From Nostoc foliaceum FACHB-393 (lineage in GTDB: Bacteria > Cyanobacteriota > Cyanobacteriia > Cyanobacteriales > Nostocaceae), in the NCBI RefSeq assembly GCF_014698505.1, contig NZ_JACJTD010000014.1, forward strand, positions 1-64,000: a stretch of DNA of 64,000 nucleotides. Reading direction: 5' to 3'. Each line of letters starts with the position of its first letter. Position 1 is the first letter of the stretch. Below the pieces are notes generated by a model. It was given only the letters and a program-made list of their open reading frames with translations. It was not told the origin of the DNA and ran no database searches. Below, piece by piece: positions 53,567-62,406 of this stretch. Both the position numbers and the translations under genes were made by a program.

Positions 53567-54772
53567 CTACTTGATGACAAAGTTAGACGGGTCTTGATCT
53601 CGTCGATGCTTAGTGGGAATGGGGGCTGGCTGCCCATCACCCGCAAGGGCTGCGGTTTTCTCCAGGGATTCCCTCAATCGCTTGGCTGCGTAGATGGACA
53701 TGTCTCGCGGTACATTAATGCGATCGCGCAAATATCGGAGAGCGACATCAGATCCCGATGGAGGTACACAGTCTTCACCAGTCATCATGTGTGTTAAAGC
53801 ACAACGTAAAGCTCGATCAAACAATTTATCATCTAAGGGGTTTACTCGGATAATATTGATGCGGTGCTCGATAGTTCGTTGAAGAGCTTCCATACGGGAG
53901 TTTTCCGGTTCTGGATAAGTAACATCTGGTAGCCCGAACCAAGGGCCGTTATCCACCCGCGCTTTATTGAGAAGCATCTGGGCTTCGCCGTTTTCCCAAC
54001 AGCCCCCCATCTGGGGCGGCAAATCATGCACGTGGGTGTGAAAGTCGCTTTGGGTACCGCAGTAGGTCGGTCGGCTTTCCATTGCCGCAAACCATGCACT
54101 CAAGCGAGGGTTTTCCTCTCTTAGGGAGTAGCCTTTGTAGTAATAAAGGCTCGCATTCATCCGTTCGACATAGGGTGTAAAAATCACATCGACGATGCCA
54201 AAGCTATCTAGAAAGTAAGGGCTTGGAGTGCGACCTAGAGCTTCCTCGACCTTAGCCACCACTCCGATAAATTGTTCTCGGTTGCGTTGTTCTTGTTGAG
54301 AGGAACCTGCTCTAGAGCACAGCCAAGCGCACCAGGCTCTAAATAAAAGTCGTTCTAATTGACGTAGAGGAAGCACCGTGCGGTCTTCCATCCCTTGGCT
54401 CAATGGAGCAAAAACCTTTTCCAAAGCGATCAAAATGTCATCGCTTTCCTTAATAATCCGTCCATCTAACTCGATCGCGGGGAGCATTCCTGATGGTACC
54501 TTACGTTTGTACCAACTTTCTTTCTCCCCATAGCAGAACATTGTCACTTTTTCGATCCGGTAGGGGATCTGTTTTTCCTCTAGCCATAACCAAACTTTTT
54601 GACAGTAAGGACACCAAGCGTGGTTATCGCGGTACAGCGTTACCCGCACATCAGATTCCGGCTGACCAAACAAGCGCAACCTGGCTCTAGCGTTGGTAAG
54701 ACCATTAACGGTATCTATTTGATAGTTCGTGAGAGTTTCTAGTTCTTGCCAACTTAAGGCTGCGGTAGTCAT
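53567..54772 (-). CDS. Glutathione S-transferase family protein
   Basis: 401 residues from the ATG at 54770-54772. The N-terminal thioredoxin fold has [20 protein letters not shown] and [20 protein letters not shown]; the all-helical C-terminal domain follows with [20 protein letters not shown] 150-residue extension beyond the GST fold distinguishes this from common GSTs; its role is unclear. May be a glutathionyl-hydroquinone reductase relative or a stress enzyme. The frame reaches 54793, but the ATG at 54772 starts a better N-terminus. Confidence 0.85.
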   Translation of the reverse strand: MTTAALSWQELETLTNYQIDTVNGLTNARARLRLFGQPESDVRVTLYRDNHAWCPYCQKVWLWLEEKQIPYRIEKVTMFCYGEKESWYKRKVPSGMLPAIELDGRIIKESDDILIALEKVFAPLSQGMEDRTVLPLRQLERLLFRAWCAWLCSRAGSSQQEQRNREQFIGVVAKVEEALGRTPSPYFLDSFGIVDVIFTPYVERMNASLYYYKGYSLREENPRLSAWFAAMESRPTYCGTQSDFHTHVHDLPPQMGGCWENGEAQMLLNKARVDNGPWFGLPDVTYPEPENSRMEALQRTIEHRINIIRVNPLDDKLFDRALRCALTHMMTGEDCVPPSGSDVALRYLRDRINVPRDMSIYAAKRLRESLEKTAALAGDGQPAPIPTKHRRDQDPSNFVIK

Positions 54773-54846
54773 AGGGTGAGTTACGTAGGGCAATACTTAG
54801 GACTTTTCTTGACTCTACAATATTTTCAATTACATCAAGGCTTAAT

Positions 54847-54968
54847 TTAACCAGTAGGTTGTTTAGGGTTATCGTATTTAAACACTTTTTCGCCCTCAGT
54901 AATGACTGCAAAGTGTTTCAACCCTAAGTCGATACCGTAAATTTTCCCTTCTGAGTTGACGTATTTTC
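54847..54968 (-). pseudogene. TnpB (IS200/IS605 OrfB) fragment
   Basis: About 40 codons: NSEGKIYGIDLGLKHFAVIT, then EGEKVFKYDNPKQ, ending in a stop. GIDLGLKHFAV is the RuvC-I segment of TnpB RNA-guided nucleases. No 5' or 3' remainder is seen, so it is a relic of an IS200/IS605 insertion. Confidence 0.75.
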
Positions 54969-55123
54969 TCCGTTAACTGTCGAATGAGATGACCGCTTTT
55001 CTGATTCGCATTAACCAGGAAACCGGGAAAAGAGGAGCAGAGAAGGACTGGGCATTAGATATGAGTTGTCAGATTGAGGGGCAAAGGATATCAATAATTT
55101 ACAATTACTTAATTTACAATTAC

Positions 55124-56371
55124 TCAAGAATCAATATCAATACAAATCACTGTAACATATGGATTAATTACTGATTCAGGTACATCAATTGTTAATTCTC
55201 CTAACGGATTAGAATTGAGAATAGAATCCATAATTGCACAGCGGCTTGTGTAGGTTAGTGCTCTGCCGTCAGCAAGAACAAACACCGATTTTACTCGTTT
55301 GATTGGTATACCCCTAACTGATATTGTTTCGTAAGGTTTCATTAATAGGTGTAGATAAATGCGATTGCCCTTACGAGTTGAGGGGCCATAAAATTGCCAC
55401 GGTTCTAATCCTGGGATTGTATCAAGGATACTTTCACTGTGACTCTCCATCCAATCTGCTATATCTTTGAGACGCTCTAACTGCTCAGGAGGGATTTTTC
55501 CATTACCCATTGGACTAACATTAAGCAAGAGGTTACCTCCTTTGCCTGCTACTTCGCAAAGGGTATGAATTAGCTGACGAGATGACTTAAAGCAATGGTC
55601 GTCTGAATTATATCCCCAACTTTCATTGATAGTTAGACAGGTTTCCCAACGATGAGTTGGTGGATGAGGAGGAATAAACTGTTCAGGAGTTTCAAAGTCT
55701 CCACAATTTGGAAGACGATCATTGATGAGAATATTCGGTTGTAAATCACGAATCATTTTTGCTAATTTTTGAGCCTGCCATTGCTCTGGAGTGCGTTCCC
55801 AACTTCCGTCAAACCAAATGATGTCAATTTGACCATAGTTAGTCAATAATTCTCGGATCTGATTGAACATAAATTGGATATATCGCTCCCACTGTTGCGC
55901 TGTAGGTTGAGGTAGCTGGTCAAAGCGATAAGGTTTATCTGCTTCTGTAAAAGCCGGATAGTCTGGATGATGCCAGTCACTAAGCGAAAAATAAAGACCA
56001 ATACGCAATCCTACAGAGCGCATCGCTTCGATATATTCACGTATAATATCTTTTTTATAAGGTGCAGATGCAATTGAAAAGTTTGATTCTTGCGTATGGA
56101 ATAGGGCAAAACCATTATGATGTTTGGCTGTTAATATGGCATATTTCATTCCTAGACTTTTTGCTAAATCTGCCCATTCTTGAGGATTGTACTGCTGTGG
56201 ATTGAAAGTATTAGCTGTGTAGTGATATTTCTCAACTGGAATATCTTTGCAAAAAGGTAGGCTGAATACACCTCCAACTAACGGCCAAGATAACTCACAT
56301 CCTTGTTGAGAACTATGTCCCCAATGAATAAACATCCCCAGTCGAGCTGTGTCAAACCAGTTATTCATCAT
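55124..56371 (-). CDS. Glycoside hydrolase family 29 alpha-L-fucosidase-like
   Basis: 415 residues from an ATG at 56371. GH29 features: FDTARLGMFIHWGHSS, ILTAKHHNGFALFHTQESNF, the nucleophile Asp in IDIIWFDGSWERTPEQW, and GKGGNLLLNVSPMGNGKIP. No signal peptide, so it would act in the cytosol unless exported otherwise. Cleaves terminal L-fucose, perhaps from own exopolysaccharide. The general acid cannot be assigned. Two ATGs (56371, 56368) compete; the long frame begins with a TTG at 56386. Confidence 0.88.
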   Translation of the reverse strand: MMNNWFDTARLGMFIHWGHSSQQGCELSWPLVGGVFSLPFCKDIPVEKYHYTANTFNPQQYNPQEWADLAKSLGMKYAILTAKHHNGFALFHTQESNFSIASAPYKKDIIREYIEAMRSVGLRIGLYFSLSDWHHPDYPAFTEADKPYRFDQLPQPTAQQWERYIQFMFNQIRELLTNYGQIDIIWFDGSWERTPEQWQAQKLAKMIRDLQPNILINDRLPNCGDFETPEQFIPPHPPTHRWETCLTINESWGYNSDDHCFKSSRQLIHTLCEVAGKGGNLLLNVSPMGNGKIPPEQLERLKDIADWMESHSESILDTIPGLEPWQFYGPSTRKGNRIYLHLLMKPYETISVRGIPIKRVKSVFVLADGRALTYTSRCAIMDSILNSNPLGELTIDVPESVINPYVTVICIDIDS

Positions 56372-56688
56372 GATGAAATTTGGCAATAATTCTGCTTAAT
56401 TCGGAGAAATAGCTCCCTTTGCATCTTAGTACATATACAGATTTTGGTTGTTATTAGTTATTGACTGAGGTGAAAATGCAATCGCTATAAAGCGGGGCGT
56501 AGCCCATCGCCCCCCTTGCCTCCTTTCCCTAAGAACTAGAGATAAGCGTTTGCTTGCCGTGGGTATAGATAGCGTAGGGCGTTATGTAAAGATGTCAATA
56601 CTTCTCGGGTTTTGCATTTTTAACTCGGAATCGGGTTTGGTGTAAAGGGTAAAGGGTAAAAAAAGAAATTTGTGTGGAGTAAGTTGCT
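56372..56688. other. Intergenic region with half of a dispersed repeat
   Basis: 317 bases. 56596-56670 (caatacttctcgggttttgc onwards, then tttttaactcggaatcgggt and gtaaagggtaaagggtaa) matches the left half of the element at 59022-59140. The response-regulator start is 18 bases beyond. Confidence 0.6.
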
Positions 56689-59019
56689 ATGAGAATCTTG
56701 CTGATTGAAGATGACGAAATTTTAGCGAGTGTTTTGTTGCAGTCTCTTACCCAACAACACTATGCTGTTGAAATTGCACAAGACGGACAAATTGGCTGGG
56801 AATATGCCCAAGGTACGAACTACGACCTGATATTAACAGATGTTGGACTGCCGAAACTGGATGGCATTACTTTATGTCAGCGCTTACGTTCTAGTGGCTG
56901 TTCCACTCCTATTTTGTTGATCACAGCAAAAGATGAAACTAGCGATCGCATTCGTGGACTCGATGCTGGAGCAGATGATTATCTCATTAAACCTTTAAAT
57001 TTGGGAGAACTCCAAGCAAGGGTACGCGCTTTGTTACGTCGCGGCGATACTCCCCGTCCTCCAGTGCTAGAAGTTGGGGCATTGCGTTTAGATCCAAGTA
57101 TTTGCGAGGTAACATACAATAATCAAGTTCTGGATTTAACACCCAAAGAATATAGTCTGCTGGAGTTATTACTACGGAATCCATCGCGGGTTTTTAGTCG
57201 GGGAGATATTATCGAACATCTCTGGACTTTTGATGACCCACCCCAAGAGGAAACTGTTAAGTCTCATATTAAGTGGTTGCGACACAAGTTGAAAGTAGTT
57301 GGAGCCGTAGACTGGATTGAAAACGTTTATGGTTTGGGATATCGCTTAAAACCGCAAAAAGCTACTAGTAGTGGAAAGAGCGAAAAAATAACTCAAAAAA
57401 ATACAGATCGGGATTCCTCCATACCCGATACTTCCCCATCCGTTGAACAGCAGTTTAAGCAAGCAATGGGTGAGTTGTGGAATCAATACCAGGGGCTAAT
57501 GACACAGCGAATGGAGGTACTGCGTCAAGCAGCAACAGAACTATCTAGCGGCATCCTAACTATAGAATTACGTAAATCGGCAGGACGGGAAGCGCACAAG
57601 CTAGCTGGTGTTTTGGGAATGTTTGAGCAAGAAACAGGTACTCAAATAGCGCGGGAAATCGAACAGATTTTAGACAAAGATGGAGAGTTATTACCAGCCC
57701 AAAAACGCCAGATAATATCGCTGATACAAGAGTTAGGCAATTTGTTAAACCTAATGAAGGTAGCTAATCAAACTGCTACCTCGATTGGGGAAGAGATAAA
57801 TCCGAAGTTATTGCTAATTGACTCTGATTTACAACTGGGTTCACAGTTGCAACAACTGGCATATTCTACGGAAATGCGTTGGCAGCAAATAACAACCTTA
57901 GAAGGTGCAAAAAACTTCTTGCAAACCACATCACCAGACTTAGTAGTACTGAATGTAGATGAGATGGGGCAACGAGAGGAAAGTTTAGCACTAATGTTGG
58001 ACTTAGCAACACATACCCCCCCCGTACCTGTTCTGGCGCTGGCTGTCGCCGATCAGCTAGTAGATCGTGTGACTTTGGCTCAGTCTGGGGCGCGGGGTTT
58101 TCTCCTCAAGCCTGTCACAGCAAATCAAGTTTGGGAAACTGCGTCTCAAATATTACAGTTTACGCGGGCTTTAACAGTAAATGTATTAATAGTTGATGAT
58201 GACCCACTGATTTTAGCGGCACTAGGCCCAATGTTAGAACCTTGGGGAATGCGAATGACCGGATTGGACAATCCCCTACGTTTTTGGGAGGTATTGCAAT
58301 CTACTGCACCAGATTTGTTGATCTTGGATGTGGAAATGCCCCAAATTAGTGGTATAGAACTTTGCCAGGCAGTTCGCACAGATCCTCAATGGCAGGAATT
58401 GCCAATTGTATTTCTGACGGCTCACCGGGAGATGGAAACGGTGCAGCAGGTGTTTGCTGCTGGGGGAGATGATTATGTGGTTAAACCCGTTGTGGGGGCA
58501 GAACTACTGGCAAGAATCACCCATCGCCTAGAACGCAGTCGCCTACTACAGTCGCTCTCTACCAAAGACCCCTTAACCGGACTAGCAAATCAGTTACAGT
58601 CTAGCCGAGACTTACAGCACCTGATTGCTCAAGCCGAGAAAAATCAGCAATCGGTTTGCTTAATGAGCTTGAATATCAGCGATTTACGTCAAATTAATAT
58701 CCAGTATGGCCATGAGGCTGGTAATCAAGTGTTGCAACGATGGAGTCGTCTATTTCAATCGGTTTTTTGCAGTGGCGAAATATTGGGCTATTGGGGTAAC
58801 GGAGAATTTGTGGTAGGAGTTTCTGGATTGACTGAAATAGATGTCGTCAAACATCGCCTCAATGACCTTTTAACCAAGCTCCGCCAGCAAGTCTTTACAG
58901 CTCCCAATGGCGATCGCTTCCAGGCAACTTGTAATTTTGCTGTGGTTGAATATCCTAATAATGGACTAAATATCCAATCTTTATACCAAGTTGCTCATTC
59001 CATGCTGAAGCAAAACTAA
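56689..59019 (+). CDS. Hybrid response regulator REC-wHTH-Hpt-REC-REC-GGDEF
   Basis: 776 residues. Order: receiver (LILTDVGLPKLDG, Asp ~52, LLITAKD, LIKPLNL), OmpR-type winged helix (~125-225, VENVYGLGYRLKP-like end), Hpt (~250-345, GREAHKLAGVLGMF with the His), a second receiver whose phosphoacceptor is Asn (VVLNVDEMG), a third receiver (LLILDVEMPQISG, intact), and a GGDEF domain reduced to GNGEF (58795-58809), so probably not active. Bridges phosphorelay to transcription. No sensor kinase next to it. ATG at 56689; bracketed by two copies of a repeat. Confidence 0.88.
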   Translation: MRILLIEDDEILASVLLQSLTQQHYAVEIAQDGQIGWEYAQGTNYDLILTDVGLPKLDGITLCQRLRSSGCSTPILLITAKDETSDRIRGLDAGADDYLIKPLNLGELQARVRALLRRGDTPRPPVLEVGALRLDPSICEVTYNNQVLDLTPKEYSLLELLLRNPSRVFSRGDIIEHLWTFDDPPQEETVKSHIKWLRHKLKVVGAVDWIENVYGLGYRLKPQKATSSGKSEKITQKNTDRDSSIPDTSPSVEQQFKQAMGELWNQYQGLMTQRMEVLRQAATELSSGILTIELRKSAGREAHKLAGVLGMFEQETGTQIAREIEQILDKDGELLPAQKRQIISLIQELGNLLNLMKVANQTATSIGEEINPKLLLIDSDLQLGSQLQQLAYSTEMRWQQITTLEGAKNFLQTTSPDLVVLNVDEMGQREESLALMLDLATHTPPVPVLALAVADQLVDRVTLAQSGARGFLLKPVTANQVWETASQILQFTRALTVNVLIVDDDPLILAALGPMLEPWGMRMTGLDNPLRFWEVLQSTAPDLLILDVEMPQISGIELCQAVRTDPQWQELPIVFLTAHREMETVQQVFAAGGDDYVVKPVVGAELLARITHRLERSRLLQSLSTKDPLTGLANQLQSSRDLQHLIAQAEKNQQSVCLMSLNISDLRQINIQYGHEAGNQVLQRWSRLFQSVFCSGEILGYWGNGEFVVGVSGLTEIDVVKHRLNDLLTKLRQQVFTAPNGDRFQATCNFAVVEYPNNGLNIQSLYQVAHSMLKQN

Positions 59020-59021
59020 GG

Positions 59022-59140
59022 CAATACTTCTCGGTTTTTGAATTTTTAACTCGGAATCGGAATCGGGTTTGGGGTAAAGGGTAAAGGTTTTTTCTTTACT
59101 TTTTCCCTTTCTCCTTTTACCCTTTATCCGAGAAGTATTG
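59022..59140. repeat. 119-bp hairpin repeat
   Basis: caatacttctcgg (59022-59034) and ccgagaagtattg (59128-59140) form the ends; internal arms gggtaaagggtaaagg and cctttctccttttaccc follow. Same family as 56596-56670. Immediately after the response-regulator stop, so it may serve as its terminator. Confidence 0.8.
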
Positions 59141-59161
59141 AGTAAAGTGCATTATGGACAC

Positions 59162-59410
59162 GCCGAAATAACAAATACGATCGCGGAAATAACAAATGCG
59201 TTCGCCGAAGCAACAAATGAGTTCGCTGAAGCAACAAATGAGTTCGCTGAAGTAACAAACGAGTTCGCCGAAGCAACAAATGAGTTCGCGGAAATAACAA
59301 ATGAGTTCGCCGAAGTAACAAATGAGTTCGCCGAAGTAACAAATGAGTTCGCCGAAGCAACAAATGAGTTCGCCGAAGTAACAAATGAGTTCGCCGAAGT
59401 AACAAATGCA
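59162..59410. repeat. 21-bp tandem array (11 units plus part)
   Basis: Eleven 21-bp units of the form gccgaagtaacaaatgagtt c, with gcc/gcg/gct and gca/gta/ata variants, plus part of a twelfth. Open in all three frames of both strands (for example AEATNEF as a heptapeptide), hence several long false reading frames. Framed by hairpin elements at 59022-59140 and 59422-59498. Confidence 0.9.
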
Positions 59411-59421
59411 TAGGCATCGCC

Positions 59422-59498
59422 CAATACGGTTGGAAAGGGTAAAGGATGTATTCAAAACCTTTCCCCTTTTCCCTTTCCCCTTTAACCGAACCGTATTG
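59422..59498. repeat. 77-bp hairpin repeat
   Basis: caatacggtt at 59422-59431 pairs with aaccgtattg at 59489-59498; internal purine-rich and pyrimidine-rich arms (ggaaagggtaaagg, ccttttccctttcccc) complete the stem. Lies beside the stop of the minus-strand transporter gene at 59508 and may terminate it. Confidence 0.8.
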
Positions 59499-59507
59499 CT
59501 TGCGCCC

Positions 59508-62399
59508 CTACTCGCCTTCTAACTGTTGGGCTACCAGTCTGGCAAATAACCCTGATTGGGCAATCAATTCTGAAAAATTACCTACCTGCACGACATGACC
59601 AGCGTCAATAACATAGATGCGATCGGCATTACGAATTGTGCTGAGGCGATGGGCAATCACCACTCTGGTAGCATTTAATTTAGCTAAACTTTCAGTTACA
59701 ATTGCCTGGGTGCGGTTATCGAGGGCGCTGGTTGCTTCATCCATTAAAATAATTTTGGGCTTGGAAACAAGCGATCGCGCAATCAATAATCTTTGCCGTT
59801 GTCCACCGGAAAGATTACTACCACCCTCGGCGACGATCGTATGCATCCCCATTGGCATTTGCTTGATATCATCAGCAAAGCCTGCCATTTGTGCGGCTGA
59901 CCAAGCTTCTTCTAGGGAAACTAGAGCACTGGCGGTGATGTTATCAAAAACCGATCCTGTGCCGATTTTACCATTTTGCAGTACCACTCCTAACTGTCTT
60001 CGCACAGCCTGGAGTTCCATCTCTGCTAAGTCTTTGCCGTCATAATAGATGCTACCTGTCAATGGAGTTTCAAAGCCCAATAACAACCGCAATATCGTTG
60101 ATTTTCCACTTCCAGAAGACCCAACGATCGCAACAAATTCTCCTGGTTCGGCATGGAGGCTGACATCGTTGAGGATTAAGGTTCCATTCTCAGAGTAGCG
60201 AAAGCTGACACGATTTAGGGCAATACGACCGTTTAATTGACCGGGATTAACCTTGGTTGAGTCATATTCAGGCTGCGATCGCCAAATCGGTTTGGCTCGT
60301 TCCCATATTGGTACAATACTCCAAATTTCCGATACAGTATTGCTTAGGTCAATTACTCCTTTGATAAAAATCGTCAAAGCATAGTTAAAAGCAACGAATG
60401 TACCCAGTGTTAGGCGTGTCTGGATTAACAGTATGGCAAACCCAAACAGCAATATAGAACTTACCAAAGGGAGTGCTTCGTTAAATATAGAAATACCATC
60501 TTTAATCTCTTGCCAACTCGCCTTCAACCGGATCTGCTGGCTATACTTTTTTGCCCAAGCTGCAAATGCACGTTCTTCTGCCATTGTCACTCGCAGTTTG
60601 GCAACACCGTTGATTAGTTGTACAGTGAGTCCCTGAATTGCACCATTGAGTTCTTGCTCTTTTTTCGATTTTTTCACCAACAGGAAACTTGCAACAGTCG
60701 TAACCACAGCAGCAAATATTGCTAAACCCACGCCCACAAACGCTAGTTGCCAGCTGTAAATAAACATCAGCACCAAGTTGAATAAGGCAAAGATTCCACT
60801 CAACAACGTTCTTTGAGTAGCACCGCTAAGTTTTTGATGAATTTCCCTCACCGCCATAACGCGGTTGACCAAATCTCCAGAAGTATACTTACGAAAAAAG
60901 CTAGGACTTAATCTGAGTAACCGATCCCAAATGGCTGGCTGCAATATGCTATCAGTGGCGCTTTCCACTCGTAGAGTAATAATGCTTTGGGCAACTTGAA
61001 AAGCTAACTGTCCAAAGGCGACTGCAAACATCACCAATCCTATCTGCCAGAGTAAAGCGCGATCGCTATCGGGAATGGCATGATTGATTAAAATTGCTGT
61101 TGCTTGTGGTGCAACCATTCCCAAGATTGTGCCTAGTAGCCCTACTACTAAAATACTGGCAATGTCTTTTTCATAACCCTTGATCCCAAACCGCAGTAGG
61201 TCGATGGCTTTGAGCGCAATTTGAGGTAATGGTCGATACAGAACGCAGGCTAATGGTGACAGTGTTTTTGCTACTGATTCATTTACAGGTGTTCGAGTCC
61301 GCGCTACGGGGTCAAAGATCACATAATCCCGATTATCTGTAGGTAACAAGGCGACTGGGCGCTTTTCTAACTGAGTATAAGCTAACATTGCCCCTTGGTC
61401 TTGACGCCACCAGCCATCTGCTAAAGTTATACGCCGAATCCGAATTTGTGATGCTTGTGCGATCGCGGCTACAGGGTCTTTAATAGAATTCAAATCCTCT
61501 GCTGGTGGACGAATCTCTATTCCTAGCGATCGCCCAACTGCCCCAAATGCTACCAATAAGGGCGGCCCTTCCTGAGAAAAAACCGCCTCCTGCTGTGGCT
61601 GTAATACTGTTGCTAAATCAGAGAGTGCCCCCTCTATTACTTGCTGATTAAATTGTTCGCGTTCCTGAAACTGCCGAAATTCTGCTTCTGCTTCTTTGTC
61701 TGCCAGCAAACTGAAGTAGTGAAAGAAACAAGTATGCAAACTGGCTAAAGCTGCCAGGAGTTCCTCGGAATTTTCTAAATCTGCCGTTGGCAACATTTCT
61801 CCAATAACCGCATCTTCTGCCTCCAGCCACATATCACTCGTGAGCGGAAACGCTGGGGAGGTAGAATTCAAGATTAATTCCTTGACTCCCATCCAGTGAG
61901 TACTGCCTTGTTGCAACTTCACCCATAGGAGTGTTTGTTGTCTTCCCTGTAGCGTTTCACCAGACGATAATGAAAAATCTCGCCCTAATGTCTGCACCAG
62001 GTTTAATGGCGTAGTCAAAACTGTCTGCTGGGCACTAAGAGATTGTCCTAAATGATTTACCCAACCTTCTAAAAATTCTATGGATTGAGAGTCAGCCGCC
62101 GCGATTCCCTTAACCAAATCAACCATTGACATCTGGCATAATTGGGTAGGTTCAATTGCGATCGCTACAAAATTCCATTGGCTTTGTGCTATTACTTCCG
62201 GTAACAAGACTTCACCAGCGTTGACATGAAACAAATAGCGGCGATGCTCCTTTAGTAAGCTGTTATTAACTCTAGTGGCAAACACCGCCAATGTTCCAGA
62301 CTGCACTATCCAGAATGTTTCTGAGTCATTCAACAGTACTGGTTCGTTTGCTTGGAGGGAGTACAGTTTAAAAGAAGAATTCACCTGCGGGCTACTCAT
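59508..62399 (-). CDS. NHLP-type bacteriocin export ABC transporter, permease/ATPase subunit
   Basis: 963 residues. The N-terminal ~120 residues look like a cNMP-binding-type beta-roll. Then a ~250-residue linker, an ABC transmembrane domain (~410-690; LVNRVMAVREIHQKLSG coupling helix) and an ATPase: Walker A VGSSGSGKSTILRLL, signature LSGGQRQRLLIARSL, Walker B IILMDEATSALD. This layout matches the NHLM system subunit without peptidase (TIGR03797, from memory). The partner gene ends 7 bases upstream of its start, so an operon. Likely exports leader-type peptides; no precursor is in view. ATG at 62399. Confidence 0.9.
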   Translation of the reverse strand: MSSPQVNSSFKLYSLQANEPVLLNDSETFWIVQSGTLAVFATRVNNSLLKEHRRYLFHVNAGEVLLPEVIAQSQWNFVAIAIEPTQLCQMSMVDLVKGIAAADSQSIEFLEGWVNHLGQSLSAQQTVLTTPLNLVQTLGRDFSLSSGETLQGRQQTLLWVKLQQGSTHWMGVKELILNSTSPAFPLTSDMWLEAEDAVIGEMLPTADLENSEELLAALASLHTCFFHYFSLLADKEAEAEFRQFQEREQFNQQVIEGALSDLATVLQPQQEAVFSQEGPPLLVAFGAVGRSLGIEIRPPAEDLNSIKDPVAAIAQASQIRIRRITLADGWWRQDQGAMLAYTQLEKRPVALLPTDNRDYVIFDPVARTRTPVNESVAKTLSPLACVLYRPLPQIALKAIDLLRFGIKGYEKDIASILVVGLLGTILGMVAPQATAILINHAIPDSDRALLWQIGLVMFAVAFGQLAFQVAQSIITLRVESATDSILQPAIWDRLLRLSPSFFRKYTSGDLVNRVMAVREIHQKLSGATQRTLLSGIFALFNLVLMFIYSWQLAFVGVGLAIFAAVVTTVASFLLVKKSKKEQELNGAIQGLTVQLINGVAKLRVTMAEERAFAAWAKKYSQQIRLKASWQEIKDGISIFNEALPLVSSILLFGFAILLIQTRLTLGTFVAFNYALTIFIKGVIDLSNTVSEIWSIVPIWERAKPIWRSQPEYDSTKVNPGQLNGRIALNRVSFRYSENGTLILNDVSLHAEPGEFVAIVGSSGSGKSTILRLLLGFETPLTGSIYYDGKDLAEMELQAVRRQLGVVLQNGKIGTGSVFDNITASALVSLEEAWSAAQMAGFADDIKQMPMGMHTIVAEGGSNLSGGQRQRLLIARSLVSKPKIILMDEATSALDNRTQAIVTESLAKLNATRVVIAHRLSTIRNADRIYVIDAGHVVQVGNFSELIAQSGLFARLVAQQLEGE

Positions 62400-62406
62400 T
62401 ACTCAA

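Noticed and set aside
59117..59455. Several overlapping frames on both strands in the 21-bp array
   Set aside because: A 21-bp unit without stops keeps all frames open; no ribosome site or composition supports translation.
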